Below the pieces are notes generated by a model, which saw only the letters and a program-made list of their open reading frames with translations, did not search any database and was not told the origin of the DNA. Position numbers and translations under genes: made by a program. From assembly GCF_011074885.1 (NCBI RefSeq), contig NC_054685.1, forward strand, positions 434,001 to 498,000: a stretch of DNA of 64,000 bases, read 5' to 3'. The DNA is from Brettanomyces bruxellensis (taxonomy: Eukaryota > Ascomycota > Pichiomycetes > Pichiales > Pichiaceae). This document shows, one piece after another, positions 27,582 through 37,006 of the stretch; the first letter of the stretch is position 1; every line of letters begins with the position of its first letter.

Positions 27582-28841
27582 TCAACTGAGACGGTACTCT
27601 TTTGGTACTTTGACATAGTAGCTTTGCATAACTCTGGTTAGAGCATCCATCAACCTATTCCATTCCAAGATTCTAACATCCTTATCAAAACCTCTAGGCT
27701 TTCTAGTTTTGTAGGACATTATTCTCTGAGCCAGTTGCTGCTTGCAGTCATCATCTGTCTTTGGTTCAATATGCGGCGACCCGGAATCCAATGGGAAAGG
27801 AGATGTTGTGGAAACAGAATTTCTGGAACCTGGAGACGAGCTTGCGGAGATATCCTTTTTAGAATTTATGGACTTTGACCAGAATGGGAGGAGATTCGAT
27901 CTCACTCTTCCTCTTTCTCTTCTCTTCTGATCATTCGGCGTTGTTGATCCCCAATCATAAATCATGAGCTCAACAATGTGAATAACTTCAACACTTGTAA
28001 TATAGAAGCGTTTATGTGAGTTGTCAAGACCTTGGTCATCCGGCGCACATTGACATTGCAAACATGAAACCTCTATTGATTGTGGAGCTGCATCTATAGA
28101 ACTACATGATCTTTTATCCGACATCATTAATTCAGAAGATTCATGTTCCGTATCGACAATACTAAAATGAAGCTGAAACTTGTTCAGATCTTTAAACTTT
28201 TCAATCCGAACGATCCGCCTCATCTCTAATTGTTCTGTATGCGTCCATGGTGTCAGACACAAAGTTTTATAGTCAGAGCCAGTAGAGGATAAATCACACT
28301 CTAGGTAGTTATATTCTGGATCGTATAGGGCCGCCTGTGTAGACTTTTTGTGTGACTTTGGACCAAAGTCTTTCTTCCTTACTAATGGAAAACCATCAGT
28401 TAAAGGTTGATTAATAAAACCAGAAAGTGGGACATCCACAGGAGTTGAGAAAGTCGTGTACGACAAAAGACTGTTCTCATGTGTTGGAAGAATCGTGGAT
28501 GACGAAGCGGTATCACTTATTCCATAAGCATTTGTAGGATCAGACGGGTTGGCAGTTGTCGTTTGGGAAGGTTCCATAGGCGGGAGTAGATTTGAAAGTG
28601 AAAACGTGTCTAGTATACCAAGAGATGAGGATTTCAAATCAGGAGTCATAGAACGTGGGGGAGCACAAGCGGAAGCAGGTGGAAACATATCAGGACGTGA
28701 ATATTCATAAAGCTGAGTCTGGCTTTCATTAGCATTAACTTTATTGGTCAATGAACTGTCATCATCCTTGAGAATACTATGGTAGCTGTTGGGGATTTTA
28801 GAATAGCATGATGAAGAAAGACGACGCCTCTTGCTATTCAT
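27582..28841 (-). CDS. Medusa/DUF7082-family transcriptional regulator
   Basis: 419 residues from the first in-frame ATG (28841), but the frame stays open and protein-like for 156 more bases upstream (ISPDPFTFNSDFVPFD), so the true start is probably farther 5'. The C-terminal half matches the conserved domain of fungal MedA/Ren1-type regulators: PWTHTEQLEMRRIVRIEKF (family W..DE...KRRIV.F), ITSVEVIHIVELMI (family VTSVD.IYLLE.L), a Lys/Arg linker, and RKPRGFDKDVRILEWNRL (family KPRNIEKDVKVFPW). MedA proteins control development, adhesion and conidiation in filamentous fungi. S/T/P-rich flanks are expected of such regulators. No obvious S. cerevisiae orthologue comes to mind. Confidence 0.7.
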   Translation of the reverse strand: MNSKRRRLSSSCYSKIPNSYHSILKDDDSSLTNKVNANESQTQLYEYSRPDMFPPASACAPPRSMTPDLKSSSLGILDTFSLSNLLPPMEPSQTTTANPSDPTNAYGISDTASSSTILPTHENSLLSYTTFSTPVDVPLSGFINQPLTDGFPLVRKKDFGPKSHKKSTQAALYDPEYNYLECDLSSTGSDYKTLCLTPWTHTEQLEMRRIVRIEKFKDLNKFQLHFSIVDTEHESSELMMSDKRSCSSIDAAPQSIEVSCLQCQCAPDDQGLDNSHKRFYITSVEVIHIVELMIYDWGSTTPNDQKRRERGRVRSNLLPFWSKSINSKKDISASSSPGSRNSVSTTSPFPLDSGSPHIEPKTDDDCKQQLAQRIMSYKTRKPRGFDKDVRILEWNRLMDALTRVMQSYYVKVPKEYRLS

Positions 28842-28990
28842 ACAGAGGGCACCAAAGCCCTTTTTTTTTGGCAAGGACGAGTCTTGCGTACTCGAACAGA
28901 AGATAGAGCTATCAAATGGGACAAAGTCCGAATTAAAAGTAAACGGATCGGGGCTTATTGCAGTGTTAACAGATAAAGGTGAGTTGCCTT

Positions 28991-29997
28991 GGAGATTATC
29001 GTTAGATTGAAACGTTTTCGTTTTTTCTTTGATTAACTCGGGAACAAGGATTCACCTTATCAGTATTTTTGGAAAGAAGAAATGAGTCTTCCAAAACAAA
29101 CAAAAGAAAGCAAAAAATATGAAAAGCAAAATATGAGACAGAGAGGAGGATAAATGTGGCAACCAAATGATCAAATGATTGAATATATTATTTTGGCGGA
29201 GAGCTTGATTTTTATATTCTTTTGATTTTCGCTTAAAGGTATATGAGTATTTTTGGTACTTCTCAATGCTTTGCCGTCTCTTCCCAAACTTATTCGGCTT
29301 TTTGCACACTTTGCTTTCAAGATTGGCAAATGTGATTAAACAATTTTCAAAGGTGTGATACAACAAGAACAGAGGAAAGTGAAATACAAGCCACCGGTAA
29401 ACCACTGACAGTTGTAAAATATGGCAGAGGATTCCTTTAAATACAGTGCAGACGAAAATTTTGAGATGTCGGCCATTATGACAAAGAAAAGCACGGGAAA
29501 AATAAAAGAAGACTAAGAAAATAATATGATGGGAAAAACAAGGCAGAAGCCGGGAAAATCTTTCATTGTAGAACAATCGCTGCCTTGAAAGGAGAAGTGC
29601 GAGAAGTAGAATGTCGAAGTAAGTAAAAAAGAAATAAGAAGTACGAGTACAGGTGGGAAGACTTCCCATGCTTAATTTTTTAAAGAAATAATTAGAGTTC
29701 TTATGCAATGGAAAACAAAGAGCGCTTAACAAACAAAAAGCACACGAGAATTTTTTCCTAGATAGGTTTGTTTGCTATTTCGATTGGAGTTCTGGAACTG
29801 GGTAATTCCAATAGGGGTGGTTCGAGAAAAAGAAAAGGAAGGAGAGAGTTCAAGGGGAGGGGAAAATGTAAAATAAAGGGGGAAAAAATAAAATGAAGTA
29901 GAATGAAAATGGGAATAGAAAAATAAAGCAAGAAATGGAAATCCATCTACGGCTGCGTTAACGCTATGGAAGTTCTTTTTTTGATTCCTTTACTTAC
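28991..29997 (-). other. Hypothetical 1-kb intron with a 5-nt first exon for the DUF7082 gene
   Basis: On the minus strand, ATGGC at 30002-29998 is followed directly by GTAAGT at 29997. At the other end a CTAAC branch-like sequence precedes an acceptor TCCAAG ending at 28990. Joining ATGGC to 28989 restores the frame exactly and gives a 470-residue protein that starts MAQLTPLSVNTAISPDP. The weak points are the length (1007 nt), the AAG acceptor and the tiny exon. GCY1 in this window also uses an AAG acceptor and a 17-nt first exon. Confidence 0.35.
29820..29942 (+). other. Purine-rich tract
   Basis: About 120 bases that are nearly all A and G on the plus strand (runs such as GAAAAAGAAAAGGAAGGAGAGAG and GGGGAGGGGAAAA), so pyrimidine-rich on the strand that transcribes the DUF7082 gene. 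Confidence 0.6.
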
Positions 29998-30002
29998 GCC
30001 AT

Positions 30003-31617
30003 AATTCAGAGACGCTATTTCCAATTTTCCATTTCCGAGTTTTTTTTTTTTTTTTTTTGAAATCGCCTTGCAAAGCTTTATGAGCAAAGAAAGTTCTGAG
30101 ATAGCAGACTGTGCCAAATTCGTATCGTCATATGATATGGTTATTCAATGCAGATTTTTGACGGAATCCGGAAATAAAACTGAAAATGACATATGAGGGA
30201 AAATGTCAAAGTAGCAATAGAACTTGAGCAAGGAGTAATCAGCACTACAATTTAATTCTAGTATTTTCTTGACCAAAAAAATAATAAGCGACCTTGAGGA
30301 CAGTACACTATTTTTAAAACTTTTTCCGCCAAATTTGCAGAAAATCAAACAATTATCATGAGAGAATTAGGTGATCTTCAGAAAATTTACAGGGCATATA
30401 GTCTCTGAAACTACATGGACAATCAAGCAGTAAATAATTGAGTCTCAATCATATATTGCTGATGGACTCTTTTATTTTCATCGTACAACACAAATAGAAA
30501 TAGTAACACTGCCCATGTGTACGAATCAAGACTGACAGAATTACATCACCTGCATTTTTTTCCCCATGCCATAGTGCTCTTTTTTCCATATCCCGGAGCC
30601 GGTACATTGTTGAAATGGAAATCTCGCGTTACAAAAGTCCACTTATTCATTTCGGCATGTTTTCCATGCGTTTTTAGGCTTCTATAACATTCTGACTACC
30701 TCTTGTTGCTCTTCCAGATTTTATTTTATTTTTTTTTCTTTTCCACCTCTACGAATTATTTTTCCCTGTTATTTTTTTATTTCCGTAACCATCGTACCGA
30801 ATGTGTAAGGTACTCAATAGTGGAGCACTTATTTCCAGTGGTTCATCAATAATCAAATTTCAGAAATCTTATCTTTGAGAGCAAAGAAAAGAATATTTTT
30901 TTTTTTTCACATTCTTCGATCGTGATATATTTTCTGGAATTTCAGGACTGTAAGGACTGTAAGGTTACCATAATTCATATTTACTTCTCTAGTTGTATGT
31001 ATCAATATGAAAATGGTTGCTTATTAACTGACACGAGGCTTGTTCTGGCCTTTTTACGTACTTTGAGAAGTGTTGGAATTGAGGGACAATAATTCTAGTT
31101 ACGATTCTAGCTACGCCTCTTCCTTTATTCTTCACTTTTTTTTACATAATAGGCATTAATAACAATGCGGCGGCATCTCTGATGTGGTACAAAATCGAGA
31201 TTTTTACTTGATGCCGGTAAGGGAATCCGATTTTCGGACTCTACCATTTTTTCTTTAATTGCTTCATTTAATGAGGCCATTATCATTCCAATTATCAATA
31301 CTGTGGTGCTTCTTTAATCCTATGTTTTTGCTAATCTTTTTGTATCTCATTTTCGCTTTTGTACGAAGAGTATCAAATATCAACCAGGTACTACTAATTT
31401 CTGCAGCAAATATCTTCAATATATTTGGGTATGCGCCACAAATGCGACTGAGCTCCACTGATGTTTACATTCACCGGATGAGGCGTTTTTTTATTTTTAA
31501 TTTTTTTTTTCTTCGTAGATGTTGGCTTTAATTTATCGTGACTGAATTTTACTGATTCATGTTTGAAGAAATGAAATTTAGGGGGTACCAGCGTAAAGAT
31601 TAGCCTACACATACACA
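30003..31617. other. Long divergent intergenic region
   Basis: Between the DUF7082 regulator and RIM20. Contains a T19 run at 30040-30058 and many T-rich tracts. No supported gene. Confidence 0.45.
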
Positions 31618-33825
31618 ATGGTAGGCGAAAACCTGCTTGGGGTACCATTGAAGCGTACAGATAAAGTTGATCTATGTAAGGAACTCACAAGTGTTTTTCA
31701 GAATGAATTTTACCAACCTCCTTCAAATTTCACGGATGACCTTCAAATAATCAATGAGTTAAGGAGATACACAGAGGAGGAACAGCCAAATTTGAAGACA
31801 ATCACTGCGTTGAAGAGCTATTACATTCAGATAAGTGCTCTATCTCAAAAGCTCCCCCAAGACAGTTTGCAATTTGCATGGTATCCGATATTTGACACGG
31901 ACGGCTTAAAGGGGAAACCGTTTGTAAGTCGATCATTCTTATACGAGAGGTGTTGCGTACTCTTTTTACTAGGTGGAATGTATTCGCAGTTGGCGTTAGT
32001 TCAAAATAGAATGACATCGGATGGGTTAAAGAAGGCAGGAATCTATTTTCAGTATGCTGCTGGCTGTTTCCAGGTTTTGACTGAGGATCAGTTTGCACCG
32101 TCACTAGATGCATTACCGGGTGATTTGCGTACAAATACACTTTCTGCACTAACTTATCTAATGCTGGCTTCAGCCCAGGAGATATACTGGTTAAAGGCTG
32201 TGACAGATGCATTAAAAGATACGGTTGTGGCCAAACTTTCGATGCAGACAAGTTCTTTTTATGAAAGCACAGCTTTAGTTATGCAGAAGGCAGGCGTATT
32301 TCCATCCGAATGGATCTCATTCTGCAGGGTTAAATCGCTTCATTTTAAATCAGCAACGTTAAACAGACTGGCTACGCATTTAACTTCCAAAGAACAGTAT
32401 GGTGAAGCTCTTAGCAGGCTAAGAAGTAGTTCCAGGATAGCTGGTGAGGCTTTGAAGATAAAGATAACAAACGAACAGGTGCTGAAGGATTTGACGGATC
32501 TCAACAAGGTGGTTCAAGAAGAACTTTCAAAAGCAGAACGAGAAAACGATCTTATTTATTTACAGGATGTTCCAGACGAGAAATCACTGCCGGAACCGGC
32601 AAAAGCGAATCTTGTAAAGCCATTAGTTTCTTCTGGAATAATACACCCTGTAAAAGCTTTAAGTGAGAGTGCTGAATACGGCAAGCCACTTTTCAAGTCT
32701 CTTATACCATACTTTGTTGTAGAGATGGCTGCTGGATTCAAAGAGAAGTGTATCACTTATATAAATTCAAATGTGAAGGGGCCACTTAGTGTGGCCACAA
32801 AGCAACTTGACGATATGATGGAGTCGCTGAATATTGAATATTCCATAGAGGCGATCATGAAACCGCAAAGAGTACCGGAAACGATTATGAAATATAGAGA
32901 AAACATTACCGATATGGGTGGTGCCTCAAGGCTTGATGAAATGTTGAGCCAGCTGAATAGTCTAAAGTTGAGATGCCATACGGAGTTGGATTCAAATTGG
33001 AGAAAATTTAATGAAGCCAATGAGGAAGATAAAAGTCTTCGGGTGATGTACGGGGAAAAACGCTGGACGTTGCAACCATTAAAAGAGGAGGCAAACGATA
33101 TTTTGAGCGGGTTTAAGCAGTTTGAGCAGTACTTGAGAGAATCCACGAAGGGAGATGAAACAATTGAGCAACAACTAGAAGAACTACGACCATTTCTAGG
33201 TGTTTATACCGATGAAGACGCGCTTAGGCAATTTATTCCGGCCGAGAAAGTGTTGGACCTCAATCCACAGTTTTGTGAGTTGGTAATGAAGATGAAGAAC
33301 ATTCTCAAGGAGATTGACACACTAAAAACAGAGAGATTAAAGCTGCTAGAGAATGTGCAAACAAAACTGGATCACGTGAGTGTTTTACCGGACGTTATCA
33401 AGAAATATAACGAAGTGCGGAAGCAGGGAGAAGGTGATGTTAACGCCGAACAACTGTCTCCCGTAGTTGAAGTGGAAATAGCTAAGTTCAAAGATGATCT
33501 TTTGGCCGTGAGAAACTCAATTCAGCGCCAACATCAGCTGCTAAACGAGTTACAGAAGAGAAATATAGAATACATGGAACAGAAACGCCGCTTACGGGTT
33601 TCTCCAGAGAGAGAGCAGGCACTAGATGTGCTCAGCAAAACGTATCATGGATTTTGTGAAGTTATCGGGAATATAAAGCAGGGATATGAGTTCTACAATG
33701 ATTTTTCGACACGTCTTGGGCTGAAGCATGAGGAACTGGAGCAGCATTTGGAAGAAAGATATACAGCAATGAAACAGTTACAAAGAGCATTAGACGAACA
33801 GGATAGGCAGTTTGGTGGAATGTAA
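31618..33825 (+). CDS. RIM20: Rim20/PalA, BRO1-domain adaptor of the alkaline-pH (Rim101) pathway
   Basis: 735 residues (661 in S. cerevisiae). The N-terminal BRO1 domain (about 4-370) begins LLGVPLKRTDKVDL and continues FYQPPSNFTDDLQIINELRR, which is the PalA/Rim20 form and not that of Bro1. The tyrosine-rich core FAWYPIFD is followed by SFLYERCCVLFLLGGMYSQL. A helical V domain (about 370-720) completes the protein. The proline-rich tail of Bro1 is absent, supporting Rim20. Rim20 binds the ESCRT-III subunit Snf7 through the BRO1 domain and YPxL motifs of Rim101 through the V domain, allowing Rim13 to process Rim101 at alkaline pH. Confidence 0.9.
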   Translation: MVGENLLGVPLKRTDKVDLCKELTSVFQNEFYQPPSNFTDDLQIINELRRYTEEEQPNLKTITALKSYYIQISALSQKLPQDSLQFAWYPIFDTDGLKGKPFVSRSFLYERCCVLFLLGGMYSQLALVQNRMTSDGLKKAGIYFQYAAGCFQVLTEDQFAPSLDALPGDLRTNTLSALTYLMLASAQEIYWLKAVTDALKDTVVAKLSMQTSSFYESTALVMQKAGVFPSEWISFCRVKSLHFKSATLNRLATHLTSKEQYGEALSRLRSSSRIAGEALKIKITNEQVLKDLTDLNKVVQEELSKAERENDLIYLQDVPDEKSLPEPAKANLVKPLVSSGIIHPVKALSESAEYGKPLFKSLIPYFVVEMAAGFKEKCITYINSNVKGPLSVATKQLDDMMESLNIEYSIEAIMKPQRVPETIMKYRENITDMGGASRLDEMLSQLNSLKLRCHTELDSNWRKFNEANEEDKSLRVMYGEKRWTLQPLKEEANDILSGFKQFEQYLRESTKGDETIEQQLEELRPFLGVYTDEDALRQFIPAEKVLDLNPQFCELVMKMKNILKEIDTLKTERLKLLENVQTKLDHVSVLPDVIKKYNEVRKQGEGDVNAEQLSPVVEVEIAKFKDDLLAVRNSIQRQHQLLNELQKRNIEYMEQKRRLRVSPEREQALDVLSKTYHGFCEVIGNIKQGYEFYNDFSTRLGLKHEELEQHLEERYTAMKQLQRALDEQDRQFGGM

Positions 33826-34025
33826 AAGGAGAAATAGTACAGTACCAGCACAAGTCTTTAGACTGATAGATATGGGTTACATGTACAAGCAGATATATCA
33901 CCTCACAGGAAAGTTTATCGGTGAGGCAAATCGATAAATCGATAAATCAATAATGACATACTTATTTTATGTAATAAAGCACCAGTAATCAGTATCTAAA
34001 TGACATTAAAACTATGTAAGAAGGC

Positions 34026-35047
34026 TTAATTGAAGTGAGCATCACTTTCAAAGATGTTGACACCCCAGTCCGGAGAAACAAACCGCTTATGGATGGTCTT
34101 GTACAGTTCACCGACGGCTTTGAAGTCCTCATCAGCAAGTTCAACGACTTTCCTGTTCGATGCAATCCTGATCGGGTTCACAGACTTTGGAATAACGACA
34201 ATTCCACGCTGAACATCCCAACTCAAAATGATAGTGGCAGGTGAAACATCATACTTAGCAGCAATTACGCGAAGAGTCGAATCTTTCAATAAAGGAGCAC
34301 CGGATGAGCCCAAAGGTGAGTATGCCTCAACAACAATTCCTTTAGAAGTGCAGAAATCCACCAATTCATGCTGTGGAAGGTAAGGATGTAGCTCGACTTG
34401 GAGGCAGGCTGGGACTGTGTGAACATCCTTGTCATTCAAAAGAGCCTCAATCTTTGGAATATTGAAGTTAGAAATACCAATTGCCCTGGTAAGTTTCAAG
34501 TCCACAAGCTTTTGCATTGCCTTGTAGGTGTCAACGTAACTCCATTCATCGAATGGAAGCAGAGCACGGCCTCCATCTGGTCTCCTTGGGAACAATTCAG
34601 TCTTACTTGGAGCCATTGCTGCAGGCCAGTGCATTAAGTAAAGATCAATGTAATCAAGACCAAGTCTCTTCAAAGAATCACGAATTGCCTCCTCTGGATC
34701 CTCAAACTCCGTGCACCACAACTTTGTCGTGACAAAAAGATCCGAACGTGGAACTTTTGACTCTTTCAAGAAGTCGTTGATGGCCTTTCCAACCCATTCC
34801 TCATTACCATAAACCCGGGCGGTGTCAATATGCCTGTATCCACTTTGCAAAGCTGCTTTCACTGAGGCGTAACATTGATCACCGGGGGATTTCCACGTTC
34901 CAAGTCCGATCTGTGGGATGTGTGCTCCTGTGTTGAGCGTGAGTGTTTTTGTACAGCTTTAAAATGTATAATTGTTAGTATCACATTGAATATCAAGTAG
35001 ACACTTATAAAGTGACGATGCTATACTTACTTGTTAGGAGTGACCAT
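34026..35047 (-). CDS. GCY1: Aldo-keto reductase Gcy1/Ypr1, spliced
   Basis: Exon 1 is 35047-35031 (17 nt) and exon 2 is 34956-34026, together 315 residues (312 in S. cerevisiae Gcy1). The N-terminus reads MVTPNN then CTKTLTLNTGAHIPQIGLGTW, which matches the family start; without the intron the first strand of the barrel would be lost. The AKR tetrad is complete: Asp50, Tyr55 (HIDTARVYGNE), Lys84 (VTTKLW) and His115 (LYLMHWP). VVIPKSVNPIRIASNRKV is the NADPH 2'-phosphate pocket. Gcy1 and Ypr1 reduce aldehydes and act as NADP-dependent glycerol dehydrogenases under stress. I cannot separate the two paralogues from one sequence. Confidence 0.95.
34957..35030 (-). other. GCY1: GCY1 intron (74 nt)
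   Basis: On the minus strand: donor GTAAGT at 35030, TACTAAC at 34980-34974, and acceptor TTTTAAAG ending at 34957 (an AAG acceptor). The phase (2) and the restored N-terminus both fit the aldo-keto reductase family. Confidence 0.88.
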
Positions 35048-35530
35048 TCTTAAAGATGCAATTCCTTTTCTTTATTTTTTCTATTGATATCAGCTCTGAC
35101 TCCCTTTCTGTTTAGTTCCCTTAGACTGCCCTTACGTGTTCACAAGGTAAAAATTCAAATGCCTGAGGCCGCTTTTATATAACCAATGCTTTTTTTTTTT
35201 CTTCTTTCTCGAACTCACACATTTTCGGATACCAGATTAATAATATCCTGGTGTCTTATCTTGGCAAGGGTAGCACCATAATGGGTGGAGTTTTTCCGCG
35301 ATATTCCACTAGTACGACCATAAATGCGGAGAAGAAAGAGGGGCTAAAAAAAAAAAAAAACTGTAAAAAAGTCGAGGTTCCCCCATCTCATCTACTGAAA
35401 AGTTTTCGAAACAATCTATCAAAGAAAAACGTTGACATATCTTCTTAGCGGCTAATCAGGTGCCTATATTGGACAATGCATTAAATATTATAACTATTCT
35501 ATAAAAATTCTATCGTGACGTACATGACTT
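35048..35530. other. Intergenic region upstream of GCY1
   Basis: 480 bases with short poly(T) and poly(A) tracts near 35189 and 35347. Nothing else recognised. Confidence 0.4.
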
Positions 35531-37006
35531 TCAAGCTTCCCGATCCGGAATCCCCTGCTTGTCCCATATCGCCACAATCTGCTCTCCATAGCCAACAATC
35601 GGCTCAAAATCCCTATAAAGAAGTCCTGTATTGTCTCTAAAATGGTCCACCAAGACATCTACAAGTTCCAAAGAGTCCAAAGTGCATTTGCTAACTTTGT
35701 AGTCATGTGTATTGTCTGATTCATAAAGCTGAGTGTAGATGCGACTGAAATGTTCTTTATACTTACTAATTACCAACTTTTCATCTGCCTGTGTTTCAGT
35801 TTCTTGATCCAGTGAAAAAATAGAGTTAAGACCACGGACAAGCATTTTCTGACCCCCTGAACCTTTTGCGAAAGTTGGGATATTCTCGTTCGAAGAAACT
35901 GGAAGATAGTACTTCTGGTATAAATCAGCAACCTGTTTGATTTTGTACCTATCCCAACGAAAGATATCCTTTGGTTTCGAATGGAACTGAATCTCGGCCT
36001 GCACAGCCGCAGGATTAACCAACGTATTAAATCTTTCAGGGTCATTTCTATGCTCCGTGTATAGGAACAGCCACTTTCCATACATATTTGGAGAATGCTG
36101 AAAAAATATACGGACAGCAACAATTAAGATCCCGATTAACTTGAGCTCCGGGTGGAGTTCTTCTTGATCAAACTTCATACTAACCGAGGCCCGTGAAATG
36201 ATCTCTGAAACAAGTTGGATAAGCTCAAGTGGTAAATACATATCAAGCACCAGGCGGACCAAAAGAGGGTGATAATTCAACTTGATCTGAGACAATTCGG
36301 AGCGGTGCTTGACAAAGCGATTCACATATCTATATTTGAAAAAGCTGGCCCGGAAATTTAAGTTGAATTTGAACTTTGTATGTGAAGTGGGGGGTATTCT
36401 TCTAAAAATACTCGCGGGAAGACAATCTATCGCCTTATTGCATGGTATCAACTCCAAATTAACAGCATTTAGAAAATCAGTAAGATAAACTGGCGTAGTA
36501 ACCTTGCAGAGTGCGATATAGCATATTTCCAAAAGAACTGCAATGTTTATTGCAAATTTAAAACCTGCCGAGGTCTGATCTTTATATGACTCGGCAAGTA
36601 ATCGACTCCAGTATAGTTTAACAAATGAAATGTAAAGATCAGAGTCAAGTCCATATATATCAATCACAGCACGAGCCTGCTTTGATAATATGATCTGCAT
36701 TGATCGTAACATAAGCACATTGAGCTCAGAACCATACAAAAATCCAGTATTTGCATTATCCATCATTTTTTGTGCGATCCTATGTCTAGCCGTGGTTTGC
36801 GATAGGCCAACAACATTGTTGAGTCTCCTTGTCATCCGTCCACTAGCCAAAGACTCCATATTCTCTTCCTCATCATTAAATTCTAATGCATATTCATTAA
36901 CATGGCCAAACTGACAAACCATCCGACCGTTGATTGTTCGCCATAATCTGGATGGACAATTGTCAACACCACAAATGGGTCCTCGTCGAAACCCAGATGT
37001 ACTCAT
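35531..37006 (-). CDS. RRN7: Rrn7, RNA polymerase I core factor subunit (TFIIB-like)
   Basis: 491 residues (514 in S. cerevisiae) from an ATG. An N-terminal zinc ribbon uses Cys12, Cys17, Cys31 and His35 (CGVDNCPSRLWRTINGRMVC then QFGH), the CCCH form known for Rrn7. It is followed by an acidic linker (FNDEEEN), a B-reader-like segment, and two cyclin-like folds (about 90-330). With Rrn6 and Rrn11, Rrn7 forms core factor on the rDNA promoter and plays the TFIIB role for Pol I; human TAF1B is the counterpart. It acts in the nucleolus. Confidence 0.9.
   Translation of the reverse strand: MSTSGFRRGPICGVDNCPSRLWRTINGRMVCQFGHVNEYALEFNDEEENMESLASGRMTRRLNNVVGLSQTTARHRIAQKMMDNANTGFLYGSELNVLMLRSMQIILSKQARAVIDIYGLDSDLYISFVKLYWSRLLAESYKDQTSAGFKFAINIAVLLEICYIALCKVTTPVYLTDFLNAVNLELIPCNKAIDCLPASIFRRIPPTSHTKFKFNLNFRASFFKYRYVNRFVKHRSELSQIKLNYHPLLVRLVLDMYLPLELIQLVSEIISRASVSMKFDQEELHPELKLIGILIVAVRIFFQHSPNMYGKWLFLYTEHRNDPERFNTLVNPAAVQAEIQFHSKPKDIFRWDRYKIKQVADLYQKYYLPVSSNENIPTFAKGSGGQKMLVRGLNSIFSLDQETETQADEKLVISKYKEHFSRIYTQLYESDNTHDYKVSKCTLDSLELVDVLVDHFRDNTGLLYRDFEPIVGYGEQIVAIWDKQGIPDREA

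Noticed and set aside
29052..29732. 226-codon minus-strand frame rich in Phe, Leu and Ser
   Set aside because: It arises from purine/pyrimidine strand bias (TTT, CTT, TTC codons); composition is not that of a real membrane protein and it overlaps the proposed leader or intron of the DUF7082 gene.
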